A DNA stretch of 64,000 nt, taken from assembly GCA_036186865.1 (NCBI GenBank), contig AP025067.1:13280532-13344531 (forward strand), given 5' to 3'. This DNA is from Eustoma russellianum (Eukaryota; Streptophyta; Magnoliopsida; Gentianales; Gentianaceae). The notes beneath the pieces were generated by a model, which did no database searches, had not been told where the DNA came from, and saw only the letters and a list, made by a program, of their open reading frames with translations. Below are positions 41,886 through 51,459 of the stretch, piece after piece; position 1 is the first letter of the stretch; each line of letters begins with the position of its first letter. The translations under genes and the position numbers were made by a program.

Positions 41886-42869
41886 ATGGATTGGCACACT
41901 CGTTTTTTCTCTGCCTGTACTCGATTGAGTGCAGGCAGACAGGGTATGTTGACTGTCCTTTTTCAATTACTTATCATTGGCATTCGCATTGCTTATACAC
42001 ATATTGTTTTTCCATGTACATGGTTTATACTTGGCGAGGACGCTCAATCTGTTTTTTTACATGCCGCGGTCAGTGATATCAAGGTCTTTCGCATTGATTG
42101 GCAAAGGTGTACTGTTGCTGCCTGTGCTTTTCTCGGTGCAGGCAGCCTTGGTGAGCTAAACATCTTGTTGGTCTATTTTCTTGGGCTGGATTTGCTATGC
42201 ATACGTGATGTATATTTTGATTTTGCTACTGCATGGATATTTGAATGTCTACAACCTTGGATGATCGTTTTTCTCTGGAGCTGCTATCTGGCTGGGTTCT
42301 CATTTCGCGCAATCGACTATGCCTTGATGGACGCTAATATGGCACGTTGGAGTCCTATGCCTCCGATTGTCTTCCACAAGGATTGGCGTTTTCTGACACA
42401 TCCTTCCTGTCTCCTAAGGGATCCAGGCAGGCTCGGTATGTCTGATTATTTATTGGCCTGCATTTTATATTTTTTCTTTCTGTATCATAACTACCGTTCT
42501 GTGCCTGCTCTTTCATGTCTTGGATTATATCCGGCGCTGGCAAGCGATGGTTTTTTCACATTGGCGGACTTAACGATCATTGACATGCCCACACCTTGGT
42601 TTTACTCGAAGGGACTACTGGAGGTGACAATATTGTGCCACATTCGACATACGCACCAGCCTGCAGAATATAAACATTTGTACTCAGATTTCGCCTCTAT
42701 GCATTTCAATGATGGTCGTATAAATATGTACGCTTTTTCCTTCGCTAGGGTTTTGTCCACAAGGGTGGTTTTTCCTAGCAAGGTTTTAATGCGGCATATC
42801 GTATACGACTGGAGATATGTTATTATTAGTTCGTTATTTCATTTATTTGCCTACTCTGAACTGATGTAA
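41886..42869 (+). CDS. Putative ORF3 of LINE-E (327 residues, unknown function)
   Basis: From ATG 41886 the frame is open for 327 codons to TAA 42867-42869; upstream it stays open into ORF2. The protein holds three repeats of VF(R/H)xDW followed by a Cys and (A/P)G(R/S)xG: FRMDWHTRFFSAC..AGRQGM, VFRIDWQRCTVAAC..GAGSLG and VFHKDWRFLTHPSC..PGRLGM. Between them are strongly hydrophobic segments that could be membrane helices (for example near 42160-42310). The C-terminus INMYAFSFARVLSTRVVFPS, then KVLMRHI, matches LINE-B, C and D. No known domain is recognised. The 3' region is also structured at RNA level, so coding status is not proven. Confidence 0.5.
   Translation: MDWHTRFFSACTRLSAGRQGMLTVLFQLLIIGIRIAYTHIVFPCTWFILGEDAQSVFLHAAVSDIKVFRIDWQRCTVAACAFLGAGSLGELNILLVYFLGLDLLCIRDVYFDFATAWIFECLQPWMIVFLWSCYLAGFSFRAIDYALMDANMARWSPMPPIVFHKDWRFLTHPSCLLRDPGRLGMSDYLLACILYFFFLYHNYRSVPALSCLGLYPALASDGFFTLADLTIIDMPTPWFYSKGLLEVTILCHIRHTHQPAEYKHLYSDFASMHFNDGRINMYAFSFARVLSTRVVFPSKVLMRHIVYDWRYVIISSLFHLFAYSELM
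41910..41939 (+). other. Inverted repeat E1 in LINE-E 3' region
   Basis: TCTGCCTGTACTC / GAGTGCAGGCAGA, 13-bp stem with one U-G and GATT loop; followed by GGGTATG at 41942. Confidence 0.82.
42117..42146 (+). other. Inverted repeat E2 in LINE-E 3' region
   Basis: GCTGCCTG / CAGGCAGC, 8 bp perfect, extendable by wobble pairs; followed by CTTGGTGAG. A degenerate third unit (CCTG/CAGG) lies at 42406-42427 before CTCGGTATG. Confidence 0.75.
42744..42779 (+). promoter_or_regulatory. 3'-terminal LINE hairpin, copy in LINE-E
   Basis: Arms GCTAGG (42744-42749) and CCTAGC (42774-42779). Relative to the GCCAAG/CTTGGC copies two pairs are changed on both sides (C-G to T-A and A-T to G-C), so pairing is kept. 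Confidence 0.8.
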
Positions 42870-42925
42870 TATGGTTTTCCTCCGCCATAAGCGAGGCTTT
42901 CTTTTAATCAAATAAATGTTTAATT

Positions 42926-43080
42926 ATAAAAAAATATATATACATATACATATACATACATATATATGTGTGTATGTGCACATGCACGCCATACATATAT
43001 GTTCTTACGTGTGCATATACGTATGTGTCTATGCGTATGGCTAGGTGCGTAAATTTTTAGGCAGGTGTGTGCGTATACAG
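42926..43080. repeat. TA/TG microsatellite downstream of LINE-E
   Basis: A-rich tail, then TATACA repeats and GTGTGTATGTGCACATGCAC-like text fading out near 43080. Confidence 0.85.
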
Positions 43081-43484
43081 ACTCCAAATCTAACTGGCAT
43101 TATATAAAGATGGAAAGAAAGATGGAAAGCTAATAATCTGCTTGTTTTTAATAGGACAGTCCCCTTGAATATTACGTATGTGATTCCGTGCGTTTTTTCT
43201 TTTTTGTATATTGGTGTGTCTAAGACACATGAAGTTCATAGGACACAAGGCATGACACAGAGAATCCAAGCCTCAAAAATTATAGGCACGCATACGCATA
43301 GAGAAGGATAGACACACCAACTCTCATTCTAGAATATTAGGTGCATTGGGTCCTCAATGTCAACTTAATTTCCCATCTTTTTATTTACACTCTCCTTAAG
43401 AAGATTGTCAATATTAAGTTTGCACACACACTAAAAAAATAGATGAAACATTAATTTAGTGCTTGTACTAATTTTCTAAGTTTC
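43081..43484. other. Spacer, no gene seen
   Basis: Moderately AT-rich unique sequence between the LINE array and the RTE element. No coding region, RNA gene or repeat boundary is recognised. Confidence 0.5.
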
Positions 43485-43554
43485 AACGGCGGGAGGGACA
43501 ACCACGAAGAAAGAGACAGCATCACTACTCAAAAACAACAGCATGATAACTACG

Positions 43555-45031
43555 AATGTCAGAGCATTACACAAGGAGAGGTGATGAGAGCACTTAATAA
43601 GATGAGTAGAGCTAAGGCAGTTGGCCAGAATAGCATACCAATTGAGGCGTGGAAGTATTTGGGAGAGGAAGGAGTTCAATGGCTAACTACTCTATTCAAC
43701 CTTATTTTCAAAACATAAAAAATGCAAGATGAGTAGAGAAGGAGTGTCGTGGTCCTGCTATATAAAAACAAAATAGGCGCATAATGTTGTGGAAATTACC
43801 GGGGGATAAAGTTGCTAAGCCATACTATGAAGTTATGGGAGAGAGTAATCGACACTAGAAATAGGGGAGAAACTCATGTTACAGTGAACCAATTTGGTTT
43901 CATGCCAGGATAGTCAACTACTGAAGCAATACACATCCTAAGGAGAATGATGGAGAAGTGTAAGAAGAAGAAGCACGATCTACATATGGTCTTCATCGAT
44001 CTTGAAAAAGCGTATGATAGTATGCCACGTAAACTGATTTGTGGTAGTATTGATGCAAGAAGAGTTCCTATGAAGTATATATACATAATTAGGGATATGC
44101 ATGATAGAACGGAAACAACTATCCGTGCGCCTATGGGGAATACGGATTTCTTTTTGGGGTAGGTAGGCCTCCATCAAGGGTCTGCTTTGAGTCTATTTCT
44201 TTTCGAAGTTGTCCTCAAAGAATTGTCAAAGACGATCCAGGAGGCAGTTTTGTTGTGTATGCTTTTTGCTGATGATATTCTATTAGTCGCCAAGAGTACA
44301 CATACCCTGAGTATGAGACTAGAGCAGCGGAGAAGGGCTTTAGAGAGGAGGCCTAAGAATTAGTCGTTCTAAGATCGAATATCTGCACTACGACTTCAGT
44401 AGTATAGCCAACGGTGAGAATAGCCAGCTCACCATAGAGGGTTAAATGGTACCACAGGTAAGTAAGTTCAAGTACCTAGGATCATTTGTACAAAAGGATA
44501 GGGACATAGATACTGATGTAGCGCACCGAATTCAAACAGGCTAGTGTAGGTGGAGAGCGGTCTCAGGGGGTGCTGTGTGACAAAAAGTTTCCAACTAAAT
44601 TAAAGGGAAAATTTTATAGGGTGGCAGTGCGGCCGGCAATGTTATATGGAACAGAATGCTGGGCCATCAAGAGGTTACGGTCGCAGAAGACGGAAGTGGC
44701 AGAGATGAAGATGTTGAGGTGGATGTGTGGACATACAAGGCTAGACCGGCTCAGAAATGAGGTATTTAGAGAAAAGATAGGGGTGGCTAGTATAGCGGAT
44801 AAGATAAGGAAGGTGAGACTGAGATGGTTTGGGCATGTCAAGCGGAGACAGACAACAACGTCCGTCAGAGCAGTTGAAAGCCTTATTGTAGAGGGGTAAA
44901 AAAGTAAATATAGGCCCAAACTGACTTGGGAGGAGCGGATTAGATATGACCTACTAGATTTGCACCTCTTCGAGGACATGGTCCAGGATATGAGCTCATG
45001 GAGACGGAAGATTAAGGTTAGCGAGGTTTAG
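43555..45031 (+). pseudogene. RTE reverse transcriptase remnant
   Basis: Pieces in changing frames: GEVMRALNKMSRAKAVGQNS, IPIEAWKYLGEEGVQWLTTL (43575-43690), NYRGIKLLSHTMKLWERVI (about 43795), NQFGFMPG then a stop, HMVFIDLEKAYDSMPRKL (RT motif A, about 43985), GLHQGSAL (about 44170), LFADDILL (catalytic FADD, about 44263). Then VRPAMLYGTECWAIKRLRSQ, MKMLRWMCGHTRLDRLRNEV and RLRWFGHVKRRQ (44620-44850), and the RTE C-terminal block KLTWEERIRYDLLDLHLFED (about 44920). The MLRWMCGHTR-type C-terminus is characteristic of RTE elements. Stops and frame changes throughout mean no protein is made. Confidence 0.85.
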
Positions 45032-45094
45032 GCAGGATATAGGGGCACCTTAGAGTACATAAAGGGGCTTAGATACTCTCTTAACGCTTGGTTG

Positions 45095-47769
45095 TGTAGG
45101 ACCTATAAGGCACCACTAGAAAGGGGGGTTGAATAGTGGGTGCGAAAAATTTGGTTTTTAAAATTTTTAAACCCAAAAACCCAACTTCTGAAAACAGTTT
45201 CTGTTTTAAGACCATGATTTGAAACGTTTGAAAAACTAGGTTACAGGTCTTCAAAAATTCTGAAATTTGGAGAGATTCTACTCTCAGATGTTTTGAGTAT
45301 CCTCTAAAAATTTCAGATCAAAATTCAACCTCTAACCCTTTGAAAAATAGTTTGTGGTCAGATTGCACAAATCTGCCAGAAACAGTAGTCTGATTTGAAA
45401 ATTTTATTCTGATTAATCCGTAACTCCAAATGGCCTGAGAATTTAATGCAAAAACCCTTACAATATGTATTTTAATGGGTTGAAACAGTTTTGAAAAATT
45501 CCTTTGGGAAGTATGTCAAATATGTTCAAGTTCTCAACCTTTGCAAGTCTGAAAATTAGATTGCACTAGTCTCAGAACTATTATAGTTTGAATGACTTAT
45601 ACTTGTCCAAATTGAAACTTGCATCAAATGCAACTTAAGAGGTATGGATATGTTTCTGCAAAGTTTGGTAATTTTTGAAAGTCGTTTGATTTTTTTACTA
45701 TTGCAATGAAAACGATACAAAGTGCTGAAACTGAAAGTAAAGTGCTGAAAGTAATAACACCGAGAATTTTATACTGGTTCGGTTAACACAACCTACTCCA
45801 GTCTTCGAAGACACCTTCATCGGTTATCACTAATCATAAAATAACACCTTACCATAAGGGTTGCTGGAGTTACACACCAATTCCACCCTTAAACAAACGA
45901 TACAAGCAATCACACCGATCACAAACACCACCACCGAACGGATGAAGGTTTGATCACACCTTGATCAACCTTTTACAATTTAAACTTGTATGGTGGTCTA
46001 ATAAAAGCCTATTCCATATAATGAATATAAGAACGATAGGCTTGAGAGAAGAAGAAGAAGAAAGAAATGTAGAAGAGGAGAATAGAAGACACTTTTTGCA
46101 CTTGTGAGATTATTAGAATTGTCTTGCTTTTGTTTGGCTTTCTTCTCTTCTTTTTAAGCATAAGTTGGACGCCCCCTAGGGCTTCTCCTCCATCTTGAGA
46201 ATTCTCTTTTAAGTCCTTGGAAGAATGTCTTGTGTAGATGTGACACCATCTTGCTTACTTGGCACAACTTGATTGGAAGGATGACTTGACCTTGCTTACT
46301 TGTCACTTGATGATTGGTCCAACTTGTCATCATTTTAATGAGCTGTAAAATCTGAAATAAACTCATAAAACATGTGCCAATTAGTAGTCAAAATGTTACC
46401 AAACAATCACACATTAATCTCCCTTCAATTTCGGAATAAAATTGAAGACAAAAGGGTGTTAAAATTTGGCCATAACATGCAACATGTGCTGAAATTTCAG
46501 CATGTGTTGTATTTTGAATTGTTTCCTTGTGTGTTGCCTTCTTCAACGTCACCAATCATGTGTGGCTTATTTTCTACCAATTAAAATGACAACTAAGCTC
46601 CAGATAAGCTCCCCAAGGCTGAGAATGGCGTGCACTTTTCTTCAACATGTGCTGAATTTCACTTTTGTAAACTTTGTCAAATATTGCACAATAATTACAC
46701 ATATATGGTATATTCTAATCAGCACTAATTTGAATATTCTATTACACTTTAATATGTCTTGAATATGTAAAAAGTGTCTAGATACACGTTACATGTCATG
46801 CCAAAAACGTTCCATGTGTTGTGTTCGTAGAAAATCGAATTTTTGACTTTTGTCGATTACGCGATTTTTCTTCGATTAAATTCAAACTTTTTGCACATGT
46901 TATATATATTATGTCACACATAATATACATAAAATCTAGTAGAAATTCAGCTCTAATGGCTTTACGAAAGTGGCGCCTACATGTGCTTGAAATGTGAATT
47001 TGGAATCTCCACAATTTGGCCTTAATTGGAGGTGATTTGTGCGTGCCAACATGGAGTGATTTTATGGCTGAGTGTACCATGTTAGCCACGAAATTTGAGT
47101 CCATTTTTAAAGTGTAGGGTCTGACCATCTATATATGGCAATTGCTTGACACGTTGGCGAAGTTTCGGTAGTCACCCGATACGACAATTTTTGGTTTACA
47201 ACCTTGTAACGCGTCGTACTAATTTTGTCATCACCATGACTTATATCATATGGTATAAGACCTGAATATACTCATAAATATGAGGTAAGTATAGTGGTGT
47301 GATGTTGACGTACGTTCATAATATATGTAACGTGTCGGTAGTATGTCGGAATATATGTGTATTGTGCCTTTTTAAAAAAATCTGAATATATATATATATA
47401 ATATATATAAAACGTGTGATGATGTGTAAAAAGAGACTTTCCATTCTTCAATTTGTTGTCATCATGCCTTCTCCAAATATATCTCCATTTAATGAACTAC
47501 TTAGTTCATTTAACTAAGTACTTCACTTAATGAACTAGTTTAGTTCATTAATGGTAGCACCTGAAAATAGTTCAAACACAACAAATGTTTGTCATTTGAT
47601 GTAAGCTTTAATGCTTCATGGCTTGTTAGTACGACAACATTATATATAAAGTATATAAGGCAAGTTTGTCATAAAAACGTGTCAAATAATAAATTGTGTC
47701 ATGCATTTCTTAAACACGCGTTATTTAAATCATGCATTTTGTGAATCACTCAAACCCTTTTTCTCAACA
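45095..47769 (-). repeat. Copia-3 3' LTR
   Basis: 2675 bp. The outer end on the + strand is TGTAGGACC after GGTTG; the inner end TCTCAACA is followed by the polypurine tract complement (ATCTCCCCTTTTG). The gag of this element and the LTR termini resemble Copia-1/2 but the LTR is clearly a different subfamily. It holds a hairpin with GCTGAAATTTCAGC (46487-46502) and no gene. Confidence 0.92.
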
Positions 47770-48166
47770 ATCTCCCCTTTTGATTATTTACAAAATAACC
47801 TTAGTTCATGATTTAAATTTAACCGCTCCCCCTCCAATCGTGCACAAATTCAAATTTTGAATTTTGAATTGTCTCCCCCTTGATTTGTGCAATCATACTC
47901 TCTTACCTCCTTAAATCACTCTCACTCCCCCTTAAATCATGCTCTCTTTCTCCCCCTTTATTTTGGAAATAAAATCAAAAGTGCATGTAAGAAAGAAATA
48001 GCAATTAGTATAACAAAAAAAATCATTTATTTCAAGTGTATTGTGCAATAATATCAAAAGTGTGTTCTTAAGGGTTATTTATTCAACCCTTTGCAACTGT
48101 CCCTTTTGGTACTCAAATTTGGGTGACCTTTCTAGGTCTTCAAAAAGATGAGAAGGGAGATGATGA
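47770..48166 (-). repeat. Copia-3 internal region, PPT side
   Basis: Contains several CTCCCCCTT tracts (minus-strand AAGGGGGAG polypurine tracts near 47771, 47827, 47871, 47927 and 47951). Then, from about 48080, comes sequence matching the end of the copia gag (TTTGGGTGACC...GGTCTT). That match continues at 58257 beyond Copia-2, proving Copia-2 is nested here. Confidence 0.8.
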
Positions 48167-51100
48167 TGTAGGATCTGCAAGGCACCACTAGAAGGGGGGG
48201 TTGAATAGTTGGCGCGGAAAGTGCGGTTTTTAAAATTTGTTTAAAACCAAACAACTTAACTTCTGAAAACATATTCTGTTTTCAGGACCAGTTTTAAAAC
48301 GTTTTTAAAAATAGGTTTTAGGTCTTCAAAAATTCTGCAATTTTTAGAAAACTTAGCCTCAGATGTTATGAGTGTCTCCTAAAAATTTTAGATTTAAATT
48401 CAACCTTTAACCCCTTCAAAAATCGTTGGTGGTCAGATTGCACGAATCTGCCAGAAACGGTAGACTGTTTTGAAAAATTAATTCCTAATTGTTCTTAACT
48501 CCAATTGCTCTGAAATTTTAACCACTAACCCCTTATATGTTTTATTTTAATGGGTTAAAACCGTTTTGAAAAATTCTTTCGGGAAGTTAGTCAAATACAC
48601 TCAAAGTCTCAACCTTTGCAAGTCTGAAAATCAGACTGCACTAGTCTCGGAACTTTGGATGTTTGAGTGACTTATACTTGTCCAAAAGGGTTGAAACTTG
48701 TGCTAAATTAACCCTAAGACGTGTGGATATGTTTCTGGAAATTTTCGTGATTTTTGAAAATTGTTTACTATTTTTACGAACGTAAACAAAAAGAATAAAC
48801 AGTGCAGAAACAGAATATAAGTGCAGAAAGTAAATGACACCGAGAATTTTATGCTGGTTCGGTTATAAACAACCTACTCCAGTCTTCAAGGAACACCTTC
48901 CTCGGTTCACACTAGTCACACATACGCAATACACCTTACCATAGGGTTGATGGAGTTAAACACTAACTCCAACCCTTTACAAACCTTGTATGTTCAATAC
49001 AATGCACGAACACCACCACCTAGCAAGATTGAAGATTGATCACACCTTGATCAATCTTTTACAAAGATATAGAGTATGTGGTGGTATAATACAAGCCTAT
49101 TCAAGGATAGAAATATAAGTACAATAGGCTTTCAGGAAGAAGAAAAAAGAGAGTGTAGAAGAAGAGAAGGCTAGACGTTTTTGATCTCAAGATTGTAATG
49201 CTTGTGCTTGTCTTTTGTTTTTGCTCATCTTCTTTCCTTTTAAGCACATATGCAGCTGTCCCCCTAGGTCCTTCCCCTCTTGAAAATTGTCTTCTAAGTC
49301 CTTGGGAGAATGTGTGGCATCATTGTGACATGATCTTGCTTACTTGGCACCTTCTCACTGGATGATCATTTAACCTTTGCTTACTTGGCACTTCATGATA
49401 GGTTGAATGTTGTCATCATTTGATGACTTGGAAAATCTGAATATTTCACTCAAAACATGTGCCAAAATCAACATAGAATAATTTCCATAATCATCCAAGA
49501 TTAGCACATAAATTAAGCAAGACAAAATTTCTCCACACCATGGTAACAAAATCGGCCATTAAGAGAATTTAGCATGCTGAAATTTCAGCATGTGATACAT
49601 GGTTCCTTAATTCAAAATACTTCCATTTTTCTTTGATTTTTCTTTTTAAAATAAATCAACAATTGATAGCAAATATCCTTATCAAATTGGAAATGAAATT
49701 TGGACACCCACATGACCATGAATTCGGCCAAGATACATTCTACACATGCTGAAAAATTTCAGCATGTGTGATATTCAGGATATCACACATTTTGTGGCTT
49801 TGAAACTTATTCAAATTACTTCCATTTCTTCTTCCAATTAACCACATAATTCAAGACACCAATTATATGCTTTTTAACTCAAAAAATCGGCCATCTATAA
49901 TTCAACATGCTGAAATTTTCGGCATGTGTTTCAAATGAGACAAAGTTTGAAACCTTACCATTTGTAGCTTCTTTCTTTAAATCACCAACATTTTATGATT
50001 GATTATTGACCAATCAATATGCCAACAAGACTCCACATATGCTCCATCTCAGCTGTAGGTGGCGTGTATAAGTGTACATGCATGTGCTGAATTTTTTTTT
50101 GTTAACTTTGTAAAATAGTGCACATTTAATAATACACACATGTTATATTCCAATCAGCCCTTAATTTAATTTTCTAGAACACTTTAAGATGTATATCATA
50201 TGTAAAAAGTGTCTAGATACGTGTCATATGATGTGCCAAAAATGTTCCATGTGTTGTGTACGTAGAAAACCGAATTTTCGATATTTATCGATTACCCGAT
50301 TTTTCTCTAATTAAATTCCAACTTTTTGCACATGTTATATATATTATGTTACACATAATATATATAATATAAACTTTAATTATCAGCACTTGGCTGGTCT
50401 AAAGTGGCGCCATTATCATGTGACAAAATTAAAATTGGAATCTCCACAATTTGGCCTTAATGTGGGGTGATTTGTGTGTGCCAACATGGAAAGATTTTAT
50501 GGCTGAACATATCACCATAGGCACGGAAATTATAGATATTTTTGAAGTGTAGGGGCTGGCCATATATGTATGTCAAGTACGTAACACGTTGGCGAAGTTT
50601 CGGTATTCGTCCGATACGACAATTTTCGTTTTAGAACCTTTTAACGTGTCGTATTTAATTTTTCATCACCATGACTTATATCATATGATATAAGGCCTGA
50701 ATATACTCATTAATATGAGTTAAGTATGATGGTGTGACGTTACCGCATGTACGTAAAATATATAACGTGTCGGTAGTACGTTGGAATACATGTGTATGTG
50801 CCTTTTTAAAAAAATCAGAAAATATGTATTTATGTATGTATATGGGCGTGCATAATAAATGAGGGGAGTAGGAGGAGACTTTCCTTCCTTAGCCTTGTTG
50901 CCTTTGTGCCTTTTTCAAGTGTAGCTTCCTTTAATGAACTACTTAGTTTAATTAACTAAGTACTTCACTTAATGAACTAGTTTAGTTCATTAATGATGGC
51001 ACCTGAAAATAGTGTAAACACAACAAATGTTTGCCATATGATGTAAGCTTTAACGCTTCATGGCTCGTTAGTACGGCAACATTATATATGAGCTAAATAT

Positions 51101-51209
51101 TGCAAGTAATAAGCAATATATCATGCACGCGTTTATATTATGCACACGTTGTTGTCATGCTCATTTGAATCACATATTTTGAAATCACTCAAACTCCTTT
51201 TTCTCTACA
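48167..51209 (-). repeat. Copia-2 3' LTR
   Basis: 3043 bp with TGTAGGATC at the + strand left end and CTCTACA at the inner end (TG...CA on the minus strand). Hairpins CATGCTGAAATTTCAGCATG (49573-49592, perfect), CATGCTGAAAAATTTCAGCATG-type (49744-49765) and a degenerate third near 49907 correspond to those of the Copia-1 LTR. No gene. Confidence 0.93.
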
Positions 51210-51222
51210 ATCTCCCCTTTTT
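51210..51222 (-). promoter_or_regulatory. Copia-2 polypurine tract
   Basis: On the minus strand AAAAAGGGGAGAT directly before the LTR start TGTAGAG. Further AAGGGGGAG tracts lie toward pol (about 51267, 51322, 51368 and 51392). Confidence 0.85.
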
Positions 51223-51459
51223 GATGATTTTCAAAATAACTTATGCACATGATTTAAATCCTATCGCTCCCCCTTCAATTATGCATAAATTCAAAATTTA
51301 AAATTTAAATTTCGAATCCGCTCCCCCTTGATTTATGCAATCAGTATTAATTAGTATCTTTCTCTCTCCCCCTTAAATCATGCTTTCTCTCCCCCTTTAT
51401 TTTGGAAAGTAAATCAAAAGAAACCTGTAAATAAGGAAACAAAATCAAATTACGTCAAA

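Larger units (their letters stand above)
36528..42925 (+). mobile_element. LINE-E: nearly full-length L1-type LINE
   Basis: About 6.4 kb with a GC-rich leader (CGGCGGCGCTAGCC near 36573), ORF1 (36726-38018), ORF2 (38015-41875), putative ORF3 (41886-42869), inverted repeats and the terminal hairpin. It ends in AATCAAATAAATG...AAAAAAA near 42930. It is the same family as LINE-D but carries more lesions. Confidence 0.93.

Noticed and set aside
24940..42000. Loss of a catalytic Asp in LINE RNase H (AH instead of AD near the end) as a novelty
   Set aside because: All copies here show it, and the AH variant is common in plant RVT_3-type RNase H domains, so it is not special to this locus.
46372..46762. 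Open frames repeated at 60392-60749 in both Copia-3 LTRs
   Set aside because: Duplicated only because they lie in paired LTRs; frames and ends differ between the copies and no domain is seen.
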